A DNA stretch of 13,694 nucleotides from an archaeon (GCA_021792315.1 JAJYUX010000042.1:1-13694), one strand, 5' to 3'. Shown: positions 1 to 7,548, numbered from the stretch's first letter. The notes: generated from the sequence alone by a model not told the origin. Program-made: numbers and translations.

Positions 1-85
1 TCTCCCTGAGGTAGCCTGAATCAATGGAGTCTATTATTGCCTGAAGATTCGTTCCCTCTCCAGAAACTAGTACTGCCAATCTCAT
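1..85 (-). CDS. purN: Phosphoribosylglycinamide formyltransferase, N-terminal fragment (cut by window edge)
   Basis: Reading the minus strand from ATG at 85 gives about 28 residues beginning MRLAVLVSGEGTNLQAIIDS, which then run off the window. The pattern of a short hydrophobic beta strand followed by SGxGTNLQAIID is the classic N-terminus of PurN. This enzyme transfers a formyl group from 10-formyl-THF to GAR in purine biosynthesis, and the SGxGTN loop binds the GAR phosphate. A stop lies three codons upstream in the same frame (TGA, then AAA CAG, then ATG), so the start is well fixed. The start lies inside the 3' end of the upstream peptidase gene, in another frame, with a 65-nt overlap. 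The family is normally about 190-210 aa; only the first part is visible here. Confidence 0.8.
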   Translation of the reverse strand, partial: MRLAVLVSGEGTNLQAIIDSIDSGYLRE

Positions 86-371
86 CTGTTTTCACAATTA
101 ACGCCTTGCCATCCGCTCCTCCGTAGAACCCAAAAAAATACAACCCCATTCCTACTGCAGTGGCCAACACAACCGATAACCCAAGTTGGAATAGCGAAGA
201 GTCTCCCATATGAATTTCATAGACTTGAAGTATGACACCAATCGCACCGAACACTAGCCATACCTTATCTTGAACTTCTCTCTTTCTAAGGTCCAGATAA
301 GATGTAAACAAGAGCATGATGGCTGCACCCGAAATATTGAACACGGTAATAATCAAATGAAAGATGCGCAA
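21..371 (-). CDS. Prepilin/preflagellin peptidase-like (A24 family), C-terminally shortened
   Basis: A 116-aa membrane protein with the two active-site motifs of archaeal type IV prepilin peptidases (FlaK/PibD/EppA type). The first is LDLRKREVQDKVW with candidate catalytic Asp27, and the second is YGGADGKAL with candidate Asp87. Membrane segments lie at about residues 5-25, 38-52 and 62-84. These enzymes cleave class III signal peptides from pilins and archaellins at the inner face of the membrane. Family members are usually about 200-250 aa with about six membrane segments. This one ends about 29 residues after Asp87, and its tail from about residue 95 is hydrophilic and overlaps purN in another frame. 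It may be a truncated gene (pseudogene) or a minimal enzyme. The start is TTG at 371, with a possible TATA-like ATTTAAC about 27 nt upstream. It is divergent from the RecA-like gene and near pilus assembly genes, which fits its role. Confidence 0.65.
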   Translation of the reverse strand: MRIFHLIITVFNISGAAIMLLFTSYLDLRKREVQDKVWLVFGAIGVILQVYEIHMGDSSLFQLGLSVVLATAVGMGLYFFGFYGGADGKALIVKTDEIGSTSFWRGNESSGNNRLH

Positions 372-394
372 GAATGGTGTTTCAGACTAATGAG

Positions 395-430
395 TTAAAT
401 CCTTCGCAGAATCGAATACTCATTTATATC
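395..430. promoter_or_regulatory. Divergent promoter region with TATA-like boxes
   Basis: The 122-nt gap between the divergent peptidase (start 371) and RecA-like gene (start 494) holds two AT-rich boxes typical of archaeal TATA elements. One is ATTTATATC at about 422-430 (seen on the plus strand). The other is ATTTAAC at about 396-402 (seen on the minus strand), roughly 27 nt before the TTG of the peptidase gene. The first could serve the plus-strand gene with a leader of about 40 nt. The assignment rests on sequence pattern only. Confidence 0.35.
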
Positions 431-493
431 TAATAGTGATCTCCCTGATTTGTTGTTTAGAAAGGAAAGCTATGTTTTGGAGCACATTTAGAC

Positions 494-1879
494 ATGAGCA
501 CCAAAGACGATGATCCGAAGGGCTCCCTTGAGATAGCTTCGACTTATCTTCTTGATTTTTTTGCAACAGGAGGGAGATCTGTCTTGATCCGTGGTGATCC
601 AGGAACCGGGAAAACCTCTCTTGTATTGCAACTCTTGGATTATCACTCAAAGAATGGATTCAAGTCAGTCTATCAGTCAACCAGACTATCTGCAAAGACT
701 CTGAAGAGTCACCAGCCATGGGTCGAAGTTGTGCAAGGGAAATATGGAACGGTTCCACGATTGGAAGAACAGCAGATAGGATTTCAGGACTCTCGCAGAA
801 TGGATGGAGTACGAGCAATATCTGGTCTACGTCAATATCTAGAGCAAGTTAACAATCCATTTGTTGTGCTCGACAGTTGGGAGGGACTTTTCTTCGAATC
901 TCACACCATGGGCGTCGAGGAAATATCGAAGCTCGTTGAAGATTACGATGCGCGCTTCGTCGTTGTAACCGAACGACGAGAGCAAACCGATCTCGATTAT
1001 CTTTTGGATGGTGTTGTGGTTTTACGAAGAAAGTTTCATGAAGGAAGAGTAGTTCGCGAAATAGAGCTAAAGAAACTTCGTGGCGTGAGCATCAGACAAT
1101 CAAGATTCCTATTCACTCTGGATTCTGGGAAATTCAGGTACCTGCCACCATTTACCAAGTATGCGACCGCAGATGCTTCAAACGTTGGTGAACCTATTCC
1201 CTCCAGGTCAGGTATGTATTCCTCTGGAAGCAAAACACTTGACATCATAACCGGCGGAGGTATTGCAAAAGGGAGTTTCAATCTCGTAGAAACACAAAAT
1301 GATGTCGCATCAGATGTACGTGATCTTCTTCTGCGAACCATTCTCTCAAACTTCGTTAATACAGGACATAGCGTTCTCTACATACCTTTTGTCGGAACCT
1401 CTTCCGAACAGATTTCAGGAATTCTTCCAAACCTTTCCACCGATACAATCAAAAAGTCGGTCACGGTTCTCAGTTACGAAGGAGACGCTCGATTGAGCTC
1501 TCATCTAACGGGGGAGATGGATGAAGACTTTCAGCTTATTGAATCAGTGACCAGTCAATTGCAAGAAAAGTCCAATAAGCCTGTTCTGATTGTTATGGCA
1601 CAAGATGCTTTGGAGGGCCTTTACGGTGCCTATTCGATCTCTAAAGATCTGACGGAATGGATTGCGACCCTGAAAAGAAGTGGGAACGTTAGAATTCAAC
1701 TGACCAGTCCTAATTCAAAACTACTGCATGAGCTACGCGCATTCTGCGATACAGACATCAGAATAGAGATAATTCACGGAACGCCGGTCATGTTCAGCGT
1801 AAAGCCTCTTTCCGAGCTTCAGGGAATCATCTGCGATCCCGAAGCAACCGGAAAGATAGGCCTTATTCCCATAGTTTAG
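494..1879 (+). CDS. Tandem RecA/KaiC-like ATPase, GvpD-like
   Basis: A 461-aa soluble protein with two RecA/KaiC-type halves. The N-terminal half has a full Walker A (GDPGTGKT, residues 34-41), a hydrophobic Walker B-like strand ending in Asp (PFVVLDSWE, 122-130) and a KaiC-like strand after KLRG (193-209). The second half begins around 241 with the KaiC-style motif LDIITGGGIAKG (249-260), but the expected P-loop is replaced by a segment near VETQNDVASD (265-274) with no GK[ST], so that half is probably not catalytic. The pattern resembles archaeal GvpD/KaiC-like proteins of the RecA superfamily. ATG at 494 is the first usual start after an in-frame stop at 458-460. Lying between a prepilin peptidase and a FlaI-like ATPase, it may act like the archaellum ATPase ArlH/FlaH, a RecA-fold partner of FlaI; that role is inference. 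Its stop overlaps the stop of the next minus-strand gene. Confidence 0.7.
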   Translation: MSTKDDDPKGSLEIASTYLLDFFATGGRSVLIRGDPGTGKTSLVLQLLDYHSKNGFKSVYQSTRLSAKTLKSHQPWVEVVQGKYGTVPRLEEQQIGFQDSRRMDGVRAISGLRQYLEQVNNPFVVLDSWEGLFFESHTMGVEEISKLVEDYDARFVVVTERREQTDLDYLLDGVVVLRRKFHEGRVVREIELKKLRGVSIRQSRFLFTLDSGKFRYLPPFTKYATADASNVGEPIPSRSGMYSSGSKTLDIITGGGIAKGSFNLVETQNDVASDVRDLLLRTILSNFVNTGHSVLYIPFVGTSSEQISGILPNLSTDTIKKSVTVLSYEGDARLSSHLTGEMDEDFQLIESVTSQLQEKSNKPVLIVMAQDALEGLYGAYSISKDLTEWIATLKRSGNVRIQLTSPNSKLLHELRAFCDTDIRIEIIHGTPVMFSVKPLSELQGIICDPEATGKIGLIPIV

Positions 1880-2079
1880 CCAATTATCTGATTTAGATGG
1901 TGCATTGCATTCTTGCGTATTTGAGATCTTTCGACTAGGAGTTTTTCTCCTGTTTCAAACAACTCGATCATATATCTCCGTGTAACTCTGCCCAAAACCC
2001 TTGCTAGCATGCCATTTCTGGCGGGAAGATCTATGATCGTGACGACTGCGCCATCACCTAATTTTACTTTTGGATGCAT
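1876..2079 (-). CDS. Small conserved-looking protein, possibly SH3/KOW-like
   Basis: A 67-aa product from ATG at 2079; TTG at 2091 would add four residues. The sequence alternates short beta strands (KVKLGDGAVVTIIDL, MLARVLGRV, YMIELFETGEKLLVE) with glycines between them, as in small SH3/KOW-type barrels, and it ends in a basic helix-like tail. No specific family is recognised. The gene converges on the RecA-like gene and the two stop codons overlap by three bases (TAA at 1878-1876 on the minus strand, TAG at 1877-1879 on the plus strand), so read-through transcripts would be antisense to each other. It is divergent from the 2135 gene, with an AT-rich box in the shared gap. Confidence 0.55.
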   Translation of the reverse strand: MHPKVKLGDGAVVTIIDLPARNGMLARVLGRVTRRYMIELFETGEKLLVERSQIRKNAMHHLNQIIG

Positions 2080-2092
2080 GTCTGTATGCAAA

Positions 2093-2102
2093 TATTAAAT
2101 AA
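2093..2102 (+). promoter_or_regulatory. TATA-like box in the divergent gap before the 2135 gene
   Basis: TATTAAATAA lies about 35 nt before the ATG at 2135 and is a good archaeal TATA-box match. It would give a transcript with a leader of roughly 10 nt. The same AT-rich block reads TTATTTAATA on the other strand, where it lies about 13-23 nt upstream of the minus-strand ATG at 2079. That is close for an archaeal promoter, so its use by that gene is less certain. Confidence 0.4.
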
Positions 2103-2134
2103 CCACATTCTATAACCATGACTGCATAAGAAAT

Positions 2135-2419
2135 ATGCCACAACAAATGCAAAATAGGTATACAAGCATACGTGTAGACTTTGAAGTATACAACTCTCTA
2201 TTGAGTACGAAAAAGGTGTTGGAACAGGCATACAATCGAAAATTCAGTCTCTCCGAAACGATCCAAGTTGTAAACCGACTTTCCTCCGAAACAATTCAAC
2301 TCGTCTCATCAAAGCGACGTGAACTGGATGAGATGCTCGACGGTAGGGGGAAGACTTCTCCAAAGGAACTAGAGCATACCATCAAACCAAATGAGAGGTT
2401 TGTCAGAGGATCGGCCTAG
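2135..2419 (+). CDS. Small protein, possible ribbon-helix-helix DNA-binding protein
   Basis: A 94-aa product. Residues about 9-47 show a strand-helix-helix pattern: YTSIRVDFEVYNSL, then a charged helix, then FSLSETIQVVNRL. This resembles MetJ/Arc-type ribbon-helix-helix regulators and VapB-like antitoxins, in which a short strand contacts DNA and the second helix starts with S-x-S/T-E-x-I. The rest is a charged helix and a basic tail. No toxin partner is visible next to it. It precedes the secretion operon by 120 nt on the same strand and might regulate it, but this is inference from position. It starts with ATG, with a TATA-like box upstream. The fold assignment is tentative. Confidence 0.55.
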   Translation: MPQQMQNRYTSIRVDFEVYNSLLSTKKVLEQAYNRKFSLSETIQVVNRLSSETIQLVSSKRRELDEMLDGRGKTSPKELEHTIKPNERFVRGSA

Positions 2420-2539
2420 TCTCTAAGCAAGTTAATATTTCCGATCAAGGTTGAAAGAGAACCGACAAATGTCAGTTGTCTGCTCCTCTTACTGAGGACT
2501 CCCAGGCATCTGCATAAGTCGATGTGTACAGTGTAGATA

Positions 2540-4093
2540 TTGGGCGAGAAGAAGATAGAGCTCGGAGGAAATCCTAGTGCGCGGTCTAATCAGATCGCTC
2601 CTCTAGACTCTATGCTCAGAGATTACTACGAGGTTAATCCACCGTTCGGAAATGTGGCGGTGAGGTCAGTTAATAATGTCACGACATATGAAGTAATCGA
2701 ACCTACGTTGACCGAAGAAGAGCGGAAGAAGATAGACCACCTTAAACTTCTCCTTCTTGAAGAGATCAAGGCACCTCTCGGAATAATTTATGGTAGAGGC
2801 AATGTAGACGAATACATCGACATCAACACAACGCGAATTATCAAGGACTACAAGCTTGACATTCCGAAAGAAGCTCATGACAAGGCCCTTTACTATTTGA
2901 AGCGAGATTTTCTCGGTTATTCCAAAATTGATGTCATGATGCGGGACGTTCGAGTAGAGGATATTTCCTGTGACGGCATAGGTATTCCAATTTACGTCTG
3001 GCATCGAGACTTTGAAAGCATACCTTCGAACATCGCATTTTCGAACAAGGAAGAACTCGCCTCATTCATAGTTCGACTGGCGTACAAATCTGGCGGGCAA
3101 ATTACTGTTGCGCAGCCAATTCTGGAAGGAAGCCTACCAGAGGGTTTCAGAACGCATCTGACTCTAGATGAAGTCTCTAAGAGAGGTTCAACTTTCACAA
3201 TCAGAAAGTTCAGAGATGAACCTCCGACTATTGTGGACCTTATGCTATGGGGAACTCTATCCCCAAGGATTGCAGCTTACCTTTGGATATGTGTCGAGAA
3301 TCTAAAGTCCCTCTTGATTGTTGGAGCCACGGCCTCGGGAAAGACGACTACTCTGGGAGCCTTGGCGATGTTCATGAAACCGGAACTGAAGATAGTCACA
3401 ATCGAAGAACTTCGAGAGGTCAAGCTTCCTCATGAGAATTGGATACCGATGGTGACGCGTGAGTCGACCCAAGAAGGTGTCGCTGGGTTGGGACTTTATG
3501 ATCTGCTAAAGTCGGCATTGCGTCAACGACCTGATTACATTATTGTTGGCGAGATCAGAGGAGAGGAATCTTACACATTACTTCAGGCGATCTCAACAGG
3601 ACACGGTGGGATCTCAACAATCCATGCGGATAGCGTGCAAACCGCCATTAAGAGAATGCTGACGAAACCGATGGATATACCGGGAATGCTTCTCCCACTC
3701 ATGAGTACTCTAGTAATGATGTCTAGAGTCAAGATCGGAGACAAGTATGCACGCAGAATGACGAACATAAGTGAAATGGTTGGATTTAATGAACAGACAA
3801 GAAGTCCGCAGTTGAATCCTCTCTTCGAATGGACTGGAGAGCTCAAAGACAGTTTTGATATGAGAGGACAAAGTAACGTGTTTAAGCAGATTGCAGATGC
3901 GAAGCACATCCCAGAAGAGGATGTCTACTCGGAAATGGAGCAAAAGCAGCAAATACTGGAGTGGCTTCTAGTAAAGAAGATACATGCTTACAAGGATGTT
4001 GCTAGCATTATTAGACGTTATTACTTTAACGCAACTGATGTTTACGAAATGGCACGACTAGGAGAGGACTGGCAGAGTGAAAATTCGAATTAG
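2540..4093 (+). CDS. Type IV pilus/archaellum-type secretion ATPase (FlaI/TadA/GspE family)
   Basis: A 517-aa cytoplasmic hexameric ATPase of the archaeal type II/IV secretion family, which powers pilus or archaellum-like filament assembly. All motor motifs are present: Walker A GATASGKTT (262-270), Asp box TIEELREVKLP (287-297), Walker B IIVGEIRGEE (334-343) and His box GHGGISTIHAD (354-364). The N-terminal part (about 29-215), with YEVNPPFGNVAV and a DISCDG element, matches the archaeal FlaI/PilT-N region. The start is uncertain. TTG at 2540 comes two codons after an in-frame stop (2534-2536), and ATG at 2612 (residue 25) just before the conserved DYYEVNPPF would also work. The length is typical of the family. 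It overlaps the next gene by 17 nt, which indicates an operon. Whether it builds adhesive pili, a secretion channel or an archaellum cannot be told; no archaellin genes or flaH-flaG-flaF set are seen. Confidence 0.9.
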   Translation: MGEKKIELGGNPSARSNQIAPLDSMLRDYYEVNPPFGNVAVRSVNNVTTYEVIEPTLTEEERKKIDHLKLLLLEEIKAPLGIIYGRGNVDEYIDINTTRIIKDYKLDIPKEAHDKALYYLKRDFLGYSKIDVMMRDVRVEDISCDGIGIPIYVWHRDFESIPSNIAFSNKEELASFIVRLAYKSGGQITVAQPILEGSLPEGFRTHLTLDEVSKRGSTFTIRKFRDEPPTIVDLMLWGTLSPRIAAYLWICVENLKSLLIVGATASGKTTTLGALAMFMKPELKIVTIEELREVKLPHENWIPMVTRESTQEGVAGLGLYDLLKSALRQRPDYIIVGEIRGEESYTLLQAISTGHGGISTIHADSVQTAIKRMLTKPMDIPGMLLPLMSTLVMMSRVKIGDKYARRMTNISEMVGFNEQTRSPQLNPLFEWTGELKDSFDMRGQSNVFKQIADAKHIPEEDVYSEMEQKQQILEWLLVKKIHAYKDVASIIRRYYFNATDVYEMARLGEDWQSENSN

Positions 4094-5159
4094 GAAACCC
4101 CGTGAGCAGAGGCATGAGGAGAGCGCTGGGCCTGCGAGCATTAACGAGCCCGTTATCGAACGCGATACATCTAACCAAGTTCAGGTGACACGCAAGCGCG
4201 AGAAGCGGAAAAATGATGCAGCGAGTCGATTTCGTTTCATTTTACGTTTGTTTCATAAAGAGTCGTATGATGAAAACATGATCAAGGCAGAGTCCAGAAA
4301 CTGGATATCAAGGATCGCGTACACAATCTTTCATGGGAGGCTCCCTAGTATCCCTGAATATAAGGAGGTTTATGAGCAAGCAGGAATGCCGCTGGTCTAT
4401 GAAGCCTACCTTTCTTCTGGATTTTTGCTCGGTTTTATTGCGATTATACCAGCTTTCGTCATATCATTTCTGCTCGAATCGCGAATGCTGTTTCATCCTG
4501 CGCTTAATTTATCGCTCTTGGGAAGTGGGATTCTCGCTGTTGTGATTTTTTCGGCAACCCTGCTCCTCTGGTTGGCATATCCGATTTTCAGAAGACGCGC
4601 ATTCAAATCAGCATTGGAGAATCAGCTCGCTTATTCTTTCGGTATTCTGGGTGTATTATCAGCAGCTGGAATGACTCTTGATAGATTGTTTGAAAGGATC
4701 GGAACATCGGAATCGAATCCAGTTCTAGCCGAGCTAGCTAAGCGATTTCTTAGAAATATTCGCATTTTTGGCATGGATTCAGAGACGGCTCTGAAAGAGG
4801 TCGCTAATCATTCCCCCTCAGCTGCTTTTGCGGCGATGCTGGAAAGCATAGCCGTGGCATACAAGACAACTGGGACAATTCACAATCTGGTGATGTTTGA
4901 ATCTTCGCGGCTCTTGCAGGAGAAGGGAGATAACCTGAGGAAAACAATCGCAAGTCTCTCGGTGATGGCTGAGCTTTATATCACACTAGTGGTAGTCGGC
5001 CCGATAATCTTCATCGTGATGCTCTCGATTTTTGGACTACTACCTAGAGGAGGCCTGCCAGATCCAATTTTCTTGATAAATCTCATTGTATTTATCGGCA
5101 TACCTGTGATTTCTGTTGTCTTTGTGATACTGCTTGATTCAGTGGTGGCGAAAGCGTAG
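4077..5159 (+). CDS. Pilus assembly platform membrane protein 1 (FlaJ/TadC, T2SF domain)
   Basis: A 360-aa inner platform protein, partner of the FlaI-type ATPase. A basic, charged N-terminal cytoplasmic stretch (1-100) is followed by membrane segments at about 112-133 and 143-170. Next comes a cytoplasmic T2SF-like helical domain (about 178-295) carrying the family signatures (LSAAGMTLDRLFERI, then the ALKEVA region and the long EKGDNLRKTIA helix). The last membrane segments lie at about 299-322 and 331-354. GTG at 4077 is the start and overlaps the ATPase gene by 17 nt, which suggests translational coupling. It overlaps the second platform gene by 26 nt. It is distinguished from its neighbour by the long basic N-terminus. 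Confidence 0.82.
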   Translation: MKIRIRKPREQRHEESAGPASINEPVIERDTSNQVQVTRKREKRKNDAASRFRFILRLFHKESYDENMIKAESRNWISRIAYTIFHGRLPSIPEYKEVYEQAGMPLVYEAYLSSGFLLGFIAIIPAFVISFLLESRMLFHPALNLSLLGSGILAVVIFSATLLLWLAYPIFRRRAFKSALENQLAYSFGILGVLSAAGMTLDRLFERIGTSESNPVLAELAKRFLRNIRIFGMDSETALKEVANHSPSAAFAAMLESIAVAYKTTGTIHNLVMFESSRLLQEKGDNLRKTIASLSVMAELYITLVVVGPIIFIVMLSIFGLLPRGGLPDPIFLINLIVFIGIPVISVVFVILLDSVVAKA

Positions 5160-6150
5160 CTTGCGGTATATAGAAGATCAGTGGAAATATGCCTCATACG
5201 TTGGGGCTGCTATCATAGTTATTGTGTCTTTTATTCTCGCAATCTCCGTTGGCAAATATCATGTCGTGCTACCATATTTAGTTCCATATGGAAGCGCGAC
5301 GAGAGCGAGCGGGACTACCTGGACTCTGTTTAACAGACCTTGGGAACTCCCCAATGGATCGAGCGCCTCTCTCACTGATACTATTCTTGGTGTCGGGTTG
5401 ATGACCGCTCTCTCACCAGTTGCTCTCGTTACTTACAACAATCACCGCTTTCTGAAAACAGTGGAAAGGAGCATACCGCGATTCATGCGTGATTTGTTGG
5501 AAAGCACGAATTCCGGAGTCATCTTGCCGAGAGCTCTGATTCAAGCAACCACTCGCGACTATGGACCAATTTCGCACGAAATCGCAATTGCTATGACAAA
5601 GTTTTCAATGGGTTATGATTTCAAATTATCAATAATGAGTGCTTGCGAACGCCTTAGACACCCATTCATGTTGCAAGTGGGTCAGATTGTTGTTGAAGCG
5701 TATTCAGCTGGCGGTAAGATGAGGCAGGTATTGGAATCGAGCGTCGTTCTCTTCAATGGAATGGAACAATACGATCAACAGAAACAATCTGAATTAAGAC
5801 CATATACACAGCTGGTGTATATTTCCGTAGTGATATTTCTGATTATTGCATACATTATCGTGTCGCGATTTATCGGACCGTTAAACAATCTACCAATCCC
5901 ACCATCGAGCTCGGTAGGACTCCCAGTGGCAGTCAGCTCGTTTTCAGTTGGAGTGAGCAATATACCTCCTGTTTATTTCGAATCTGTTTTCTTCATCTCT
6001 GGACTTTTGGAATCGATTTTTGGAGGTATCGTCGTGGGCAAAATTGTAGATGCGTCTGCATCCACTGGCTTGAGACATTCTCTTGTCCTCCTGGTGATTA
6101 CGATCCTCGCATTCAACGCTCCAATATTCGGGATATTCAACACGATTTGA
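5134..6150 (+). CDS. Pilus assembly platform membrane protein 2 (FlaJ/TadC, T2SF domain)
   Basis: A 338-aa second platform protein, also with a T2SF pattern. Membrane segments lie at about 20-40 and 80-101, followed by a cytoplasmic helical domain (105-225) with a FMRDLLESTNSGVILPRAL motif and the conserved VVEAYSAGGKMRQVLE stretch. Further membrane segments lie at about 225-246, 282-305 and 314-336. Two FlaJ-like genes in a row are known in some archaeal pilus loci and in the bacterial Tad system (TadB/TadC), whereas archaella have one. TTG at 5134 is chosen because it gives an operon-like 26-nt overlap; TTG at 5161, directly after the upstream stop, is an alternative. The C-terminal part after 250 has a Pro/Ser-rich loop and extra membrane helices. 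It is the last gene of the operon. Confidence 0.82.
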   Translation: MIQWWRKRSLRYIEDQWKYASYVGAAIIVIVSFILAISVGKYHVVLPYLVPYGSATRASGTTWTLFNRPWELPNGSSASLTDTILGVGLMTALSPVALVTYNNHRFLKTVERSIPRFMRDLLESTNSGVILPRALIQATTRDYGPISHEIAIAMTKFSMGYDFKLSIMSACERLRHPFMLQVGQIVVEAYSAGGKMRQVLESSVVLFNGMEQYDQQKQSELRPYTQLVYISVVIFLIIAYIIVSRFIGPLNNLPIPPSSSVGLPVAVSSFSVGVSNIPPVYFESVFFISGLLESIFGGIVVGKIVDASASTGLRHSLVLLVITILAFNAPIFGIFNTI

Positions 6151-6216
6151 GTGAAGAATGCAGGACTGAATAGAATAGATAATCCAGCGGAGTGAAAGAA
6201 CACGTCGAAACAAGAC

Positions 6217-7389
6217 ATGGCAAGCGAAAGGGATGCGCTATTACAAAACCCTGAGGTTCAAGCCATGATTCAAAAAATGATAGATCAGGGCAACTATTCT
6301 ATTAATTCAAAGATTGAGAAAGGAGGAATAATCTATACTGTGCTCCAAGAGCTGTTTCCGAAGAGATCGGCAAAGGATACCAATCGGTTTCTAGATGACC
6401 TAACTCGAGTTGGAATACTAAGATCTAAGCTCCTGGACAAAGTCATCATATGCCCTACTTGCGGTAGTCCGTTAGTCTATTCGAAATACAATTGTCCTCG
6501 ATGTTCATCATTTGATGTCGGCAAGACAGTCATAATTGAACACATAAAGTGCGGATATATAGGATCCCGAGATAAATTCCAAGACGGGGACGTATTGATT
6601 TGTCCTAAGTGCAAGAACTTGGTCACCGACAGTGATTGTAGAAAGATAGGTTCGAGTTTCGAATGCAAAGCTTGCGGCACCCGTTTCGAAGCGCCAAGAA
6701 TGAGTCACAAGTGCAATTCTTGCGAGGATGTTTTCACGTATAAAGAGGCTCGATACGAACCAATATTCGAATACGAACTGTCAGAAGAAACCAAGAGAAG
6801 GGTCGCCAAGGGAACACTTCCGCTCGCGTCAATTGTTTCTACCCTAAAGGAAAATGGATTCGAAGTTGTCTCAAAGCGCGAGCTGCTCGGGAAGTCAGGA
6901 GCGACGCACGGCTTTGACATTGTAGCAACCAAAGGTAGGTCACTCGTAGTCGCAAACTTTGCATTCGAACCGAAAGAGGAGGATATAATTGGACTTTTCG
7001 CGAAGAAATATGACGTTGACCCTACTTTCACCATTTTGATCGCGCTCACGACTCCTTCTAAGAGCGAAGAAACTGTGAGCAGGGCTTATGGTGTTCAGAT
7101 CATCTCTCCTACTGGATCAGACTCTATCGGCAAGCAGATTGTAGATCTGGTCAACTCCCAAGTTCCAAAAGGTAATGCCGGAACTGAAAACAGTTCTCCA
7201 GTCGATCTAATGAAGGTCTACACACCTACAGAGAGGGCAAGCACAGTTACTTCTAATAGAGAATCAGATTCAGCAACAGGATTTGATTATTCAAGTCAGT
7301 CACAAGATCGAAAGTCCATTCCCGATATTGCCAAAAAGGAGAAGCTAAACTCAGCTGATGAAGCTGGATCTCGCGAGGAGATACAATGA
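6217..7389 (+). CDS. Zinc-ribbon (TackOD1-like) protein with a degenerate endonuclease-fold-like domain
   Basis: A 390-aa soluble protein. Residues 1-75 look like a helical winged-helix-like region. Twelve cysteines follow, most in CxxC pairs (79/82, 93/96, 129/132, 150/153, 166/169) plus Cys112 and Cys141, with His109. The order IEHIKCGY, then CPKCKNLV, then FECKACGTRFEAP, then CNSC matches the thaumarchaeal output domain TackOD1. Residues about 203-300 (LKENGFEV, then SGATHGFDIVA, then SLVVANFAF, then YGVQIIS) look like a PD-(D/E)XK/Mrr-type fold. It has an Asp at 234, but the expected E-x-K on the next strand is replaced by ANF (246-248), so nuclease activity is unlikely. The tail (320-390) is polar and probably disordered. 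The start is ATG, 66 nt after the secretion operon on the same strand. It may be a regulatory or scaffold protein tied to that locus; the function is unknown. Confidence 0.75.
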   Translation: MASERDALLQNPEVQAMIQKMIDQGNYSINSKIEKGGIIYTVLQELFPKRSAKDTNRFLDDLTRVGILRSKLLDKVIICPTCGSPLVYSKYNCPRCSSFDVGKTVIIEHIKCGYIGSRDKFQDGDVLICPKCKNLVTDSDCRKIGSSFECKACGTRFEAPRMSHKCNSCEDVFTYKEARYEPIFEYELSEETKRRVAKGTLPLASIVSTLKENGFEVVSKRELLGKSGATHGFDIVATKGRSLVVANFAFEPKEEDIIGLFAKKYDVDPTFTILIALTTPSKSEETVSRAYGVQIISPTGSDSIGKQIVDLVNSQVPKGNAGTENSSPVDLMKVYTPTERASTVTSNRESDSATGFDYSSQSQDRKSIPDIAKKEKLNSADEAGSREEIQ

Positions 7390-7548
7390 CTTTTGGATGA
7401 ATCTAGAACAAGGCAATCGTTCGAATAGGAGTATATTAGACGCATCGATCTTTCGACAAATCCCGAACTTCTGCTAAGATTTCTTGGAAGAGTTTCAGTT
7501 TTATCGCACATGCAGCTTCACGTGATAAAACAAGATTCCCGGTGCTAA
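7390..7548 (+). other. In-frame coding-like continuation beyond the stop of the zinc-ribbon gene
   Basis: After the TGA at 7387-7389 the same frame continues as LLDESRTRQSFE, then TAG at 7426-7428. It then runs open for 39 codons (starting EYIRRIDLSTNPELLLRFLG) to TAA at 7546-7548. The composition is protein-like, with amphipathic helices and no internal start directly before it. It could be an ancestral C-terminal extension of the upstream protein that has decayed by two stops, the remnant of a small gene, or chance. Only the frame agreement and the composition support it. Confidence 0.25.

Noticed and set aside
420..650. Minus-strand open frame of 76 codons
   Set aside because: It is antisense to the N-terminus and Walker A of the RecA-like gene and has no family features.
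7387..7428. Stop-codon recoding (TGA/TAG read as amino acids) in the zinc-ribbon gene
   Set aside because: Two different stops in a row would both have to be recoded, and no recoding element or tRNA evidence is visible; decay is simpler.
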